Shown: in pieces, positions 15,804-24,209 of the stretch
Position numbering within the stretch: the stretch's first letter is position 1
Layout of the letters: each line of letters starts with the position of its first letter
Origin: Oscillatoria nigro-viridis PCC 7112
GTDB taxonomy: Bacteria; Cyanobacteriota; Cyanobacteriia; Cyanobacteriales; Microcoleaceae
Direction: 5' to 3'
Length of the DNA stretch: 64,000 nt
Assembly: GCF_000317475.1 (NCBI RefSeq)
Contig: NC_019729.1
Location: 7,289,445-7,353,444 of the forward strand
Position numbers and translations under genes: made by a program
The notes under the pieces: model-generated
What the model was told of the DNA's origin: nothing
What the model saw: the letters and a program-made list of their open reading frames with translations, nothing else
The model's database searches: none

Positions 15804-18509
15804 TTAACGAGAGAGTGGATTAGCTGGAGAACCAATGCGAAAAAGGATCGTAAAAACATTATCATTCAATAATAAACGATTCCCAAAAACATCATCACCA
15901 TAATCATATTGCTTATTTTGCCAATTGAGGGATAGGGTAGGACTGTTGTAGTTATTTTCCAGTTGCCAACTTACACTAGCACCGTAGAGAGAGCGAGTTG
16001 AGTTTTTATCGATGGGGGCGATATAACCAGACAGAGTGAGAGTGCTTAGAGGACGGATGGTTAATTCAGCCAGTAACCGATCGTCGTAGGAATTGGGTAG
16101 GATATCACCAAAATAGTTGGTCAAACCCAGAGAAAAAATTCCCCAATTCAGGCGAGCGCTAAGGGCTACTTCACTAGCTGGTGAAATACTAACTACATCA
16201 CCAATTCTTGTTTCTCGATCGAGAGCATAATTGAAGCCAGTTGATAAGGTTAAATTTGCCCGCCTACTGAAGCGAAAGGTTTTGGCGACACTCCCCCAAA
16301 GTTGGCTGTAATAATCGCGATCGGGGTTGAGATAACCAATCGCACCGCCCCGAAAACTCCAATTGTTTAGCGTGTTTCTCGTGTAATCAGCACCGAGGTA
16401 GAGTTTGGGCTTTTCTGAAGCAATCACACCCGTATAGTATCGCAGGATATCTTCACCTCCCGTCCAGTTTCCGGTAAAGCTGAGATGAGGATAGTAACGG
16501 CTTTTTTCCCGATAGATACTTTCTCTAACAAAATTGACATCTTGCTGTAAAAAACCTAAATAAACTTGGGCATAAAAATTCTGCAAATTGGCAGTAGAAT
16601 ACTGATTTTGGTTAACCGCAGAGAATAACTGTACATTGGTATTTGCTCCACCTTCTGCACCAGCATCCACAAGGGTGACTTGTGGCCCTGTTGGATCGTA
16701 AAAGATTCGACCATCTTCAATATTGCGATCGATCACGGGAGAAAGACCGAGCCAAAGGCTGTTATAATTGGCTCTAGGAACTTGATTTAAGCTGGTGACA
16801 TTAGGCGTTAAACTTTCTGCCCGTCCGACTCCGGCGGAATATATCGTAAAACTACTGCTGGGTAAACGAGTATTATTAGCCGCTAGAAATAAGTTGCGGT
16901 TGATATTAGTATTGACCGGATTTTTACTGCCTTGTAGGTTAGGAATGACATCGGGTAAAATTTGCGCCCCCGCTTGAATTGCCGTATTGAGCCAGCGATT
17001 TTCATCATCAACAAAGAGAGTAAAGCCTCGAATCGTTCGTCCTAAAACGGCTTCTCGATCGTTGGCTTTAACAACTTGACGAACTCGGGAAACAGTACCT
17101 GCAATCGTATAGTCAACTTCTTCTTTTCTCTCAACTTTTGTTTTTTGGGATTGGCTGTTTCCCGGATAAGCACCAGAATTGGGAAAATAAAAATCGACGC
17201 CAATCGGTTGACTGCTGGTTCCCCCTTGAAAGCCTGGAAGCTGCATAAAAGCCAAAGTTTCCGGTTTGACAACCTCCCCAACCTGAGACGTTTGAAAGAC
17301 GCGGGTAGGTACGAAAAACTCTGGATCTATACTATTGCGATCGATAACTAAACCTGGGGTATAAGTACATTGTTGGTCACTGGGAGTATTGGGAAAAATA
17401 CAAGCCCCCGTTAAACTCATTTGAATTTCTAACCCCGTCATGGTTTGGGGTGCGGTAGTTGTGGTTGTAATTGTTCGTTCTAGGGGAACAGTCCGCAGTT
17501 GAAAATAAGTGCCTTTTTGGTCTACTCTATAAATATTATTTCGGCTTAAGCTTTCACTGACTCGACTGTTAAGTTTGAGAGTGCCATTAAAAAAAATATC
17601 GCTGTCTGTGGTGTCAGCAAAAGTATGGAAACCACTAAACTCCCATTCAGTTAGATGGCTGATAGGAATGTCATTGAGAGGTAAAGTAGTCGTGAATGGG
17701 CTAATTTTTTCGTCTGGAGCGATTCGAGGTGGAATAATGTAATCGGGGTCAGTAGATGGCGCAGAAGGTTGGGGCAATCCGTTAGGATTATTAGTTGATG
17801 AGGGTTTTGTGGGTTCAGGTTCAGAGGCTAAATTTGGGGATGAGGGTTCTAGGTTTGTAGCAGAAGTAGACCAGTTTGGTGTTTCTGATAAAGGGGTGGC
17901 TTGTGGAAGGTCGGAAACACTTGGAGCGATTCGAGGTGGAATAATGTAATCGGGGTCAGTAGATGGCGCAGAAGGTTGGGGCAATCCGGTAGGATTGTTA
18001 GTTGATTGGAGTTCTTTGGGTTCAGGTTCAGGGGCTAAATTTGGGGATGAGGGTTCCAGGTTTGTCGCATCAGTAGACCTGTTGGGTGTTTCTGATAAAG
18101 GGCTGGCTTCTGGAAGGTGGGAAACACTGGGAGCAATTCGTGGTGGAATAATGTAATCGGAGTCAGTAGATGGCGCTGAATGTTGGGGCAATCCGCTAGG
18201 ATTGTTAGTTGATTGGGGTTCTGTGGGTTGAGGTTCAGAGGCTAAATTTTGGGATGAGGGTTCCAATTTTGTAGCAGAAGTAAACCAGTTGGGTATTTCT
18301 GATAAAGGGCTGGTTTCTGGAAGGTCGGAAACACTCGCAGCAGAGGACTCCAGTTGATTGGATGTGTCGAGTAAATTGGAGCGAGTTTCTGCTATAGCTG
18401 GGGTTGAGTAAGCGATGCTCAGGAGAGTCAAACCGACAATACTACCATTGTATGCTGTTGAGAGGAGCGCAGTAGGGTTAACGATAAATTTGAGGAGGTT
18501 AATCATCAT
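15804..18509 (-). CDS. Predicted outer-membrane beta-barrel protein with three N-terminal tandem repeats
   Basis: 901 residues. The first 40 residues form a signal peptide (hydrophobic LLSTAYNGSIVGLTLLSIAY, cleavage near AIAET). Residues about 59-265 are three copies of a 69-residue Pro/Ser/Thr-rich unit, each ending in DYIIPPRIAP. The region from about 620 to 901 has alternating aromatic/polar strands (YLGADYTRN, FSRRANLTLSTGFNY, LTLSGYIAP) and ends with LFRIGSPANPLSR, which looks like a transmembrane barrel. The middle region (about 280-600) contains a conserved cyanobacterial outer-membrane-protein portion. I cannot name a function. The neighbouring RTX and DUF4347 genes on the same strand suggest a surface or secretion locus. 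Confidence 0.75.
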   Translation of the reverse strand: MMINLLKFIVNPTALLSTAYNGSIVGLTLLSIAYSTPAIAETRSNLLDTSNQLESSAASVSDLPETSPLSEIPNWFTSATKLEPSSQNLASEPQPTEPQSTNNPSGLPQHSAPSTDSDYIIPPRIAPSVSHLPEASPLSETPNRSTDATNLEPSSPNLAPEPEPKELQSTNNPTGLPQPSAPSTDPDYIIPPRIAPSVSDLPQATPLSETPNWSTSATNLEPSSPNLASEPEPTKPSSTNNPNGLPQPSAPSTDPDYIIPPRIAPDEKISPFTTTLPLNDIPISHLTEWEFSGFHTFADTTDSDIFFNGTLKLNSRVSESLSRNNIYRVDQKGTYFQLRTVPLERTITTTTTAPQTMTGLEIQMSLTGACIFPNTPSDQQCTYTPGLVIDRNSIDPEFFVPTRVFQTSQVGEVVKPETLAFMQLPGFQGGTSSQPIGVDFYFPNSGAYPGNSQSQKTKVERKEEVDYTIAGTVSRVRQVVKANDREAVLGRTIRGFTLFVDDENRWLNTAIQAGAQILPDVIPNLQGSKNPVNTNINRNLFLAANNTRLPSSSFTIYSAGVGRAESLTPNVTSLNQVPRANYNSLWLGLSPVIDRNIEDGRIFYDPTGPQVTLVDAGAEGGANTNVQLFSAVNQNQYSTANLQNFYAQVYLGFLQQDVNFVRESIYREKSRYYPHLSFTGNWTGGEDILRYYTGVIASEKPKLYLGADYTRNTLNNWSFRGGAIGYLNPDRDYYSQLWGSVAKTFRFSRRANLTLSTGFNYALDRETRIGDVVSISPASEVALSARLNWGIFSLGLTNYFGDILPNSYDDRLLAELTIRPLSTLTLSGYIAPIDKNSTRSLYGASVSWQLENNYNSPTLSLNWQNKQYDYGDDVFGNRLLLNDNVFTILFRIGSPANPLSR
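17715..18335 (-). repeat. Three in-gene tandem repeats of 207 bp (69 codons)
   Basis: Residues 59-127, 128-196 and 197-265 of the outer-membrane protein gene are near-identical copies, each 69 codons. Differences are mostly single-base. The length is a multiple of three, so copy number can vary without frameshift. Confidence 0.9.
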
Positions 18510-18643
18510 TAAAAGCGCGGCAAGTAGGGATGAAATATATGAGTTAATACAGTGATTTAACTCTGAGATCCTGATGATTTAATAACAATTAAATTTCTGG
18601 CTTTAATATTGTTATAGTGCATCTAAATCATTGGTACAAATAT

Positions 18644-18705
18644 GTAGGCGTAGCGCCCCCGTGCCTACCCACCGATCGGGGCAACCACGGGGGGTTTGCC
18701 CCTAC
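18644..18705. repeat. Dispersed MITE-like palindromic repeat, copy 1
   Basis: Roughly 62 bases whose ends are partly complementary (GTAGGCG...CCCCTAC). A related copy is at 25837-25918. Non-coding, of the kind common in cyanobacterial intergenic regions. Confidence 0.65.
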
Positions 18706-18806
18706 AAGAATTACACAATTTATTTAGGCTCGCTATAGATGCAATAAAAAAATGTTTATTGCATGAATATTTTGAATTTTTAATAATTCTAAAATTATAA
18801 TCAAAG

Positions 18807-18832
18807 GTGCGCTAACGGAAGTTAACGCACCT
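18807..18832 (-). terminator. Likely terminator stem of the RTX gene
   Basis: GGTGCGCTAAC and GTTAACGCACC flank a short GGAA loop. It lies 23 bases past the RTX stop on its transcribed strand, and the sequence after it on that strand begins TTTGATTATAATTTTAG, which is T-rich. Confidence 0.55.
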
Positions 18833-18854
18833 GATAATTTCAGAATAGAGACAA

Positions 18855-19472
18855 TTAGGTAACGTCTATCGCGCTAGCGCTGCTAAAATCAGCCGCCCCA
18901 ATCAAGGCGGAATTCGTGTTAATTAAAGAAGCGAGGGTTTCTCCTGTTGATGCAATTTTAATTAAGGTGGAAGTGCCACTTTGGGCAATCTGTAAAGCGC
19001 CGAAAGTTAAACCTCCATCTAATCGGATTCTGTCTACGCCATCTTGGAAATTGTAGATGGAATCCAGACCCATTCCCGATGCCAAAACAAAGGTATCAAA
19101 CCCTGCATTACCATAAAGCCGATCGCTTCCTGCACCGCCATTGAGGATATCATTTCCATCACCCCCATAGAGGATGTCATCACCGTCACCACCGAGGAGT
19201 TCGTCATTACCGGCATCTCCATAAAGGCGATCGCTGCCATTACCCCCCAACAGCACATCGTTATCATTGCCACCATAGACAATATCGTTGCCGTCGCCGC
19301 CATCAATGGCATCGTTTCCGGCGTTACCATAGAGGGCATCGCTCCCTGCAAAACCGTCGATTTGGTCATCAGTCGCAGTACCCCGCAGAATGTCGTTATT
19401 GGGTGTACCGGAGATTGGATTATAAAAGGGGTGCTTGATTATTGGGTCTAGTGAGCCGCTATTGCCTTCCAT
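18855..19472 (-). CDS. RTX (hemolysin-type) calcium-binding repeat protein
   Basis: 205 residues with about ten glycine/aspartate nonapeptides ([20 protein letters not shown], at about 35-125). Each pair binds Ca2+ in a parallel beta-roll after secretion. The C-terminal part (about 126-205) carries [26 protein letters not shown], a common end of type I secretion substrates, with no N-terminal signal peptide. AGGAG lies about ten bases before ATG 19472, supporting this start. No enzyme domain is fused. It probably contributes to sheath or surface structures. Confidence 0.88.
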   Translation of the reverse strand: MEGNSGSLDPIIKHPFYNPISGTPNNDILRGTATDDQIDGFAGSDALYGNAGNDAIDGGDGNDIVYGGNDNDVLLGGNGSDRLYGDAGNDELLGGDGDDILYGGDGNDILNGGAGSDRLYGNAGFDTFVLASGMGLDSIYNFQDGVDRIRLDGGLTFGALQIAQSGTSTLIKIASTGETLASLINTNSALIGAADFSSASAIDVT

Positions 19473-19574
19473 GAAATAATTTCTCCTGAAAATAGTGAAT
19501 TTGCGTCAAAGTAGCGAAGAGATAATTTACCTCCATACACACCTGAAAACTTGGCGGTGAAATAGTTACAGAGG

Positions 19575-20114
19575 TCAGCGTGCAAAAAAGTCGCAGAAGT
19601 TGCCGCCGTGGCCGCCAATTGCTGAATTGTTACGGAAGCTAATACCGTTCGTCCTCACCACAGCGCTATTGAGCAACAGACGATCGCCGAGTCCTGCGGC
19701 ACTGCCAATGGGTAGGGCAGAGGCAGCGATTTGAGCGCCTGTTAGTTTGTGGAGTCGTGCGATGAACTCTTGGCCAGCATCTCCGGCTGCAACCTTACAG
19801 CCATAGAAGACGAGGTTGGCAACATTCCACTGTTGCAGTTGAGTCGCGTAGCCGTTGAGGGTATCTAAACTCAGTTGGCTATTTCCCAGATACAAGCAAC
19901 CGGGGGAACCGTGGGAAATAATATGAACGGCATCGATATTCTGACGGTGTTGTAAAACCAGGCTAATTTGCTCCATGCCATCGGCCGTCCCATCTAGGAC
20001 AAAAACTTCAGTAGTGGAAATGACACCCTCAATGAGTAGATCGGCGTTTTCTACTCCGGCATCGATAAAAACAATTCTGGTGGCTGGATTGATAGTTTTT
20101 GAAGTATTGAGCAT
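19575..20114 (-). CDS. DUF4347 protein, stand-alone
   Basis: 179 residues from ATG 20114, preferred because AGAGGA lies about 8 bases upstream; the frame stays open to 20150. The DUF4347 fold has a conserved His in VHIISHGSPG and a Cys in VFYGCKVAAGDAG (about 100 and 130), arranged as the His-Cys pair of caspase-like (CHAT-related) folds. DUF4347 is usually the N-terminus of giant cadherin or RTX surface proteins; here it ends shortly after the domain, and the RTX protein follows 102 bases downstream. It may be a split version of that architecture (see findings). It lacks a signal peptide. Confidence 0.8.
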   Translation of the reverse strand: MLNTSKTINPATRIVFIDAGVENADLLIEGVISTTEVFVLDGTADGMEQISLVLQHRQNIDAVHIISHGSPGCLYLGNSQLSLDTLNGYATQLQQWNVANLVFYGCKVAAGDAGQEFIARLHKLTGAQIAASALPIGSAAGLGDRLLLNSAVVRTNGISFRNNSAIGGHGGNFCDFFAR

Positions 20115-20302
20115 GGGGTTTCCTCTGGGGAGTGTCCTGTTATTCATCACAAGGTATTGCGGATAAAAACACCCTATTAATAATAAGGATCTCGGCTGAC
20201 TAACTGGCTGGAGGGTCGCTGAGATCCTGATCAGATATCTGAAACGAGATCAAATTGATTGATGGGCGAGGTTAGCTAGCCTGCTAACCTTTCACAACCG
20301 TT

Positions 20303-20725
20303 CTAGGGAGTGGGAGACTTAACAACAGCATTGCCAGTAGCGGTACCAAGCTGCACGGTGACAGTTCCAGCACTAAATGTATTGGTTTGTGCAAGACCTC
20401 TGTTGCCGTCAGCATTGGGCGTAACGTTGAAACCATTCGGGTCGCCGACAGCCTGAAAATTCTGTGTCCCTGCACTACCCAGAGCCCAAGCTGAGTTCTG
20501 TAGATTACTATTACCAAAGAAGTTATTACCATAGTTGAAAGCAGCAGCAGAAGCGTTTTCTTTACCGACAGCAGCCGAGACAGCCACACCTGTAACCGCA
20601 TTGTTGGTAACAGTGAAAGCCGCAGAACCTGCCACACCACCTTCACCGGCACGGGCTACGGTAGCGAAACCAAAAGCATTGAGAATAACGAGACCACTAA
20701 CGAAAGCAATACGACGAATCATCAT
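20303..20725 (-). CDS. Small secreted protein with signal peptide
   Basis: 140 residues. Hydrophobic segment IAFVSGLVILNAFGFATVARA with cleavage near ARAGE marks a Sec signal peptide. The mature part is rich in Ala, Asn, Gly, Thr and Val with no cysteines and no known domain. GGAG sits seven bases before the start (GGAGTTGAAAA). Possibly a sheath or surface component; the function is unknown. It is the first gene of the four minus-strand envelope genes. Confidence 0.7.
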   Translation of the reverse strand: MMIRRIAFVSGLVILNAFGFATVARAGEGGVAGSAAFTVTNNAVTGVAVSAAVGKENASAAAFNYGNNFFGNSNLQNSAWALGSAGTQNFQAVGDPNGFNVTPNADGNRGLAQTNTFSAGTVTVQLGTATGNAVVKSPTP

Positions 20726-21440
20726 TTTTCAACTCCAGGGTTGGTTTTTTGTGTTCTATTAGTTAGACGTTTCCCGAAGGCGATTTGTGAATAATTCAGT
20801 CTTTAGATAGATGACATATCTGACTTTTGGGAGGTGACGCGGTTCGAGGGAGGATTTGACCAATTCCTGCTACGCAGTCGATCTCTCAATACGGTTCAGT
20901 TAAGCTCGATCCCCCTGGCGCCTAGGGCGGGCACGGGGGCACCGCCCCTACAAAGGGGGGGACAAGAACTTACTCTTGCGTCCCCGCAACGATTCGGGGG
21001 ATTTAAGGGGATCTCCGAGCAATAAATAGTTTTAACCCAAGCGTATTGGTCTATCTCTTCCTGAAAATCTAGATTGACGAAACCAGGGATGCCGAATTTT
21101 TCCATGCCAAATTCTGCCTAGCGCCATATCGCGCCCAGCGCCAGTCAATCGATTTTAGATTTTAGATTTTAGATTTTAGATTTACCCCACAGATAAATCT
21201 GGGATCTTGAACTAGGGTCTAAAATTTTTATGTTTCCAGGACTTAAGTACGTGGCACGGTATCAGTTTTTGGGCTGGGTCATAGAGAAAGCGGGAATATA
21301 GGGGATTGCAGCTCGCGGCAGCATTAATGCCCAATACGCTTGGGTTAAGGAAAATGTTGGGCGGAGTGAAACGGAGGGTTCGTTCCACGGGCCCAACCTA
21401 CGCACTACTGATTTAAAGCGATTTTCTGCCTGCCTATTTT
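20726..21440. other. Intergenic region with repeats
   Basis: About 715 bases without a supported gene. It holds a GC-rich block (20900-21010) similar to dispersed intergenic repeats, with a short CGCCCCTACAAAGGGGGGG part, and a GATTTTA tract (21151-21184). After that tract the sequence ACCCCACAGATAAATCTGGG recurs with few changes near 28287, so a longer unit is dispersed. Confidence 0.5.
21151..21184. repeat. Tandem heptamer GATTTTA, four copies plus a partial
   Basis: Four exact units then GATTTA, followed by a sequence shared with the copy at 28280-28340 (AGATnAATCTGGGATnTTGA). See the same unit at 1104. Confidence 0.88.
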
Positions 21441-22631
21441 TCAGATGGAACAAAGCCAGCAGCCGCCACTGTCTGCCCACATCCTCCAGTACAGTAGAAA
21501 AAGCGATACATAAGAGGCAACGCTGCGCGATATGCCTCCTGCACGCTGGCCCGATCGCATTTCTGGCGATCGAACATCGGTCAAGTATGGGTTTTCTCTG
21601 TTAAGAAACTGGGAATACAGCGGATTGCAGTCGCTGATGGTACAACAGCCCTGTGAGGGCTGCATTAATGATGCCTGCACACCAAGAGCTTTTTGGCTTT
21701 CCCAAGACTCCGAAAGCAATCCGCTGTAGGCGTTAGGCGCGATCGATTTTTCGCTGTCATCCCCCAGACTATTTGCCAAGATACGTAGCGGCGAATCATC
21801 GTTCGCACCTAGATGCAAAACACACACCGCCGCTTCTAGAACTTCCCCGCCGGCAACAATTTCTCTTTCTCCTATGTCCCCATCTGATTGAGCATTCACT
21901 AAAACCGGCTCTTGAATTTCCCGACCGGCAACAATTTCTCTTTCTTCAATCTCCTCTGTAACCGGTTTTTTTTCAACAATATTCTGAGACTTTTTCCCTT
22001 TTATGGACTGAGGAGAAACCCTCGACTTAGGATTAGACAAATTAGAGTCAGTCCCATTTTCCCCGAAATTTTCATGGAACCGCTGACGCAAAATTGCCCG
22101 CGCTTGGGAAATGCGCTTGCGGACGTTATCGTAAGATATACCAAGCTGTTCGGCAATATCTTGATAAGATAGCCCTGATTCAAAATGGAGAATAAAAGTC
22201 TCGCGCAATCTATCAGACAACTCATCTATTGCGGCGCGAAAAAATAATTCGACTTCTCTCCGCATAGCAGCGCGAACAGGTGTTTCCTCTTGGCTAATTA
22301 ATTCGGTCTCGTTTCCTATAGCAATGGTGTCTAAACTGTCAACTCCTAGTGTACCCCTGTTGCGCTCTCGATGGATATCGGCGCACAGGTTATAAGTCAG
22401 TTTGGTTAACCAAGCCTTAAAGTTTTTGATATCATCCGTACCATCTCTTGCTTTCTCCCAAGCTTTCAGCATCGCCCGACTGAGGGCATCTTCAGCATCG
22501 GTTGGGTTGCCCATCCACTTGCGACAGCAACGGTAAAGATAATCTTGATTATCCTGCCATTTTTTCCAAAAAGCTGAATCTATATCTTGAGTGCCTGAGC
22601 AAGGAATTGATGCAGAACTACAATTTAACAT
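21441..22631 (-). CDS. ECF-type sigma factor with long C-terminal extension
   Basis: 396 residues. Sigma region 2 is at about 20-95 (YLYRCCRKWMGNPTDAEDALSRAMLKAWEK) and region 4 at about 125-180 (LSDRLRETFILHFESGLSYQDIAEQLGISYDNVRKRISQARAIL). Thus it is a sigma-70 family factor of the ECF kind. Beyond about residue 185 is a 200-residue tail with a duplicated EREIVAG segment (about 228-236 and 252-260), several cysteines (CCTISDC, GCWLCSI) and no known domain. Unusual tails may sense signals or bind an anti-sigma factor; none is adjacent. The frame up to the stop shows no break, but the tail could partly be non-functional. Confidence 0.82.
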   Translation of the reverse strand: MLNCSSASIPCSGTQDIDSAFWKKWQDNQDYLYRCCRKWMGNPTDAEDALSRAMLKAWEKARDGTDDIKNFKAWLTKLTYNLCADIHRERNRGTLGVDSLDTIAIGNETELISQEETPVRAAMRREVELFFRAAIDELSDRLRETFILHFESGLSYQDIAEQLGISYDNVRKRISQARAILRQRFHENFGENGTDSNLSNPKSRVSPQSIKGKKSQNIVEKKPVTEEIEEREIVAGREIQEPVLVNAQSDGDIGEREIVAGGEVLEAAVCVLHLGANDDSPLRILANSLGDDSEKSIAPNAYSGLLSESWESQKALGVQASLMQPSQGCCTISDCNPLYSQFLNRENPYLTDVRSPEMRSGQRAGGISRSVASYVSLFLLYWRMWADSGGCWLCSI

Positions 22632-22956
22632 CAGTGGAGCCTGAAACTCTAAGTGGACAAACTACTTGCGATTAATTTAGGCAGTAATTTACCTAGCCTC
22701 AGATGCACCTATCGCTATGTTGACTCACCACTCAGGCTCAAGTCAGTCGGAAAAGTCGGATCTTTCTAGTCGGAAAAGTCGGAAAAGTAGGATCGTCGCC
22801 GCTATGAGTGCATAGCTGAGACATCCCTTGGCAGTTTTAGGACTTACGCCAACGAATTTTAAACACTATTGGTAGCGACTAGGTAAAACCTAAGCACTAC
22901 AAATAGTGTTTATGCGTAATTGTTCAATTTAATGTCACCAAGCTAAAATCTGAACT
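22632..22956. other. Intergenic region with a long inverted repeat
   Basis: 325 bases. Contains an approximate GTCGGAAAA tandem (22747-22795) and a 16-bp inverted repeat (22860-22875 with 22897-22912). A dispersed motif GGACTTACGCC occurs at 22841. Confidence 0.5.
22860..22912. repeat. Inverted repeat with 16-bp stem
   Basis: TAAACACTATTGGTAG pairs with CTACAAATAGTGTTTA with one mismatch across a 21-base loop. No U-run follows in either direction, so a terminator is not assured. Confidence 0.6.
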
Positions 22957-23733
22957 TTAAGATTTAAAATCCTTTGACAGAGGATTAAGCCACAGCAGAA
23001 TTGTCCGTTTTAATTGATTTAATTCTCGATACACTTCTTGTTTGACCCATTGCCCGATCGCGTCGAAGGGTGTAAAAATTTGACCCACAGGCCAGCTAAC
23101 ATCTTGCCCCAAGGGCGTTTGATGGTTGCCAGTCAGAGTCTGAACTGTAATCATGTCGGGAAATCGTGCTTTTAGCAGTTTGGTCAACAGCAGGGTTTGG
23201 TCGATGTTGTCGCCGTTAAATTTGACTAAAAGATTGCGCCGAATTTGATAGCTATTTTGGACGAGGCGATTAGTCTCTTGCGGGGAAGGGGTAAACTCGA
23301 CGTTAAAGACGGGGGAAATTTGCTCGACGATCGGGATGGCTTCGGATGCTGCATAATTGTTGAAAGAGATCAAAATATTGCCTGCCCTTTCTACGTCAAA
23401 AACAGAACCGATCAGCAAGTGAAGTTTGCATCCCATGCTGTGTCCCATGCCGTAAATGGGGAGATAGGAAGATTTGAGCAATTTAGTGGCCCGCAGGCGA
23501 TCGAGGGCATTTTCAAATTTGTTGAGGACATCGCGGGCGATCGCAATATGATCCAAAGTATTGACAAACGGCGTTGCTACTACAACATATCCTTGATTCC
23601 CCAAAGCCTCTAACAGCCAGCGATAAGTGAGTTGCGGTGCTGTCGCCACAAATGCGCCGCCGAGAAAATGTACGATCGCGATGGGTTTAGAGGGAATGAA
23701 TACCCAATTGCCAGAAATTTCTTGCCAGTCCAT
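22957..23733 (-). CDS. DUF1350 alpha/beta-hydrolase-like protein
   Basis: 258 residues. The start WVFIPSKPIAIVHFLGGAFVATAPQLTYR and the motif YGMGHSMGCKLHLL (about 95-108, nucleophile-elbow-like GHSMG) match the cyanobacterial and plant DUF1350 family. The proposed nucleophile Ser sits in the GxSxG-like GHSMG. Homologues occur in chloroplasts, which suggests a photosynthetic-cell role, but no substrate is known. The stop is followed by the inverted repeat at 22860. Confidence 0.85.
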   Translation of the reverse strand: MDWQEISGNWVFIPSKPIAIVHFLGGAFVATAPQLTYRWLLEALGNQGYVVVATPFVNTLDHIAIARDVLNKFENALDRLRATKLLKSSYLPIYGMGHSMGCKLHLLIGSVFDVERAGNILISFNNYAASEAIPIVEQISPVFNVEFTPSPQETNRLVQNSYQIRRNLLVKFNGDNIDQTLLLTKLLKARFPDMITVQTLTGNHQTPLGQDVSWPVGQIFTPFDAIGQWVKQEVYRELNQLKRTILLWLNPLSKDFKS

Positions 23734-24209
23734 AAATTCAATCTAATTCAAAGTAAAAAGGCGATCGTCCTCGGAAGGTAGGAGGCAGAATGTTTTATAA
23801 ATTTTTGCTTTTATTTTCTGCTTCAAAAAGGGGTTTGCTACCCATTTTTTCATTCAAAAAACTTTCCTTTTTACTTATACATTATTTATTCTAACTGTTG
23901 TGAAGGCAAATAGCACGGCTGGCGATCGCTGCTGTTTTCGCCCTGTATAGGGTTGAAGCTGGCGGCCGAATAAATCAAGGCTGACATCCGATCGCAGGTT
24001 TCAAAGATTTGTATATACTGTCCTACCGCACGGCTGCAAGCGGCTGTAGCTGGTTTTGCGGGTGATTGACCCGACAGAATATGAACAGTCAAATACCCCT
24101 CAAAACCACAATATCGCGTATTAATCCGCCCAAGGGCGATCGGCTTCGATTCGGCGTTATTGGCAGCACCTAATTTCTTGACTCAACCCGCATACAACTA
24201 TAACATCCT
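23734..24209. other. Intergenic region; a doubtful 68-codon frame
   Basis: 475 bases. A 68-codon minus-strand frame (23886-24092) has no recognised homology, no good ribosome site and cysteine/serine-rich content; I do not call it a gene. Confidence 0.4.

Larger units (their letters stand above)
18510..18854. other. Intergenic region with palindromic repeat
   Basis: 345 bases holding an imperfect palindromic repeat at 18644-18705 (GTAGGCGTAGCGCCCCCGTG ... GGTTTGCCCCTAC) related to the copy at 25837-25918 and to a fragment near 20925. A palindromic GGTGCGCTAACGGAAGTTAACGCACC sits at 18807-18832, just downstream of the RTX gene, and looks like its terminator stem. Confidence 0.55.

Noticed and set aside
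21262-21480. 72-codon frame downstream of the sigma factor
   Set aside because: It overlaps the end of the sigma gene; its partial likeness to the sigma tail may reflect a short duplication but is not a gene.
23886-24092. 68-codon minus-strand frame
   Set aside because: No homology, no ribosome site, no conserved composition.
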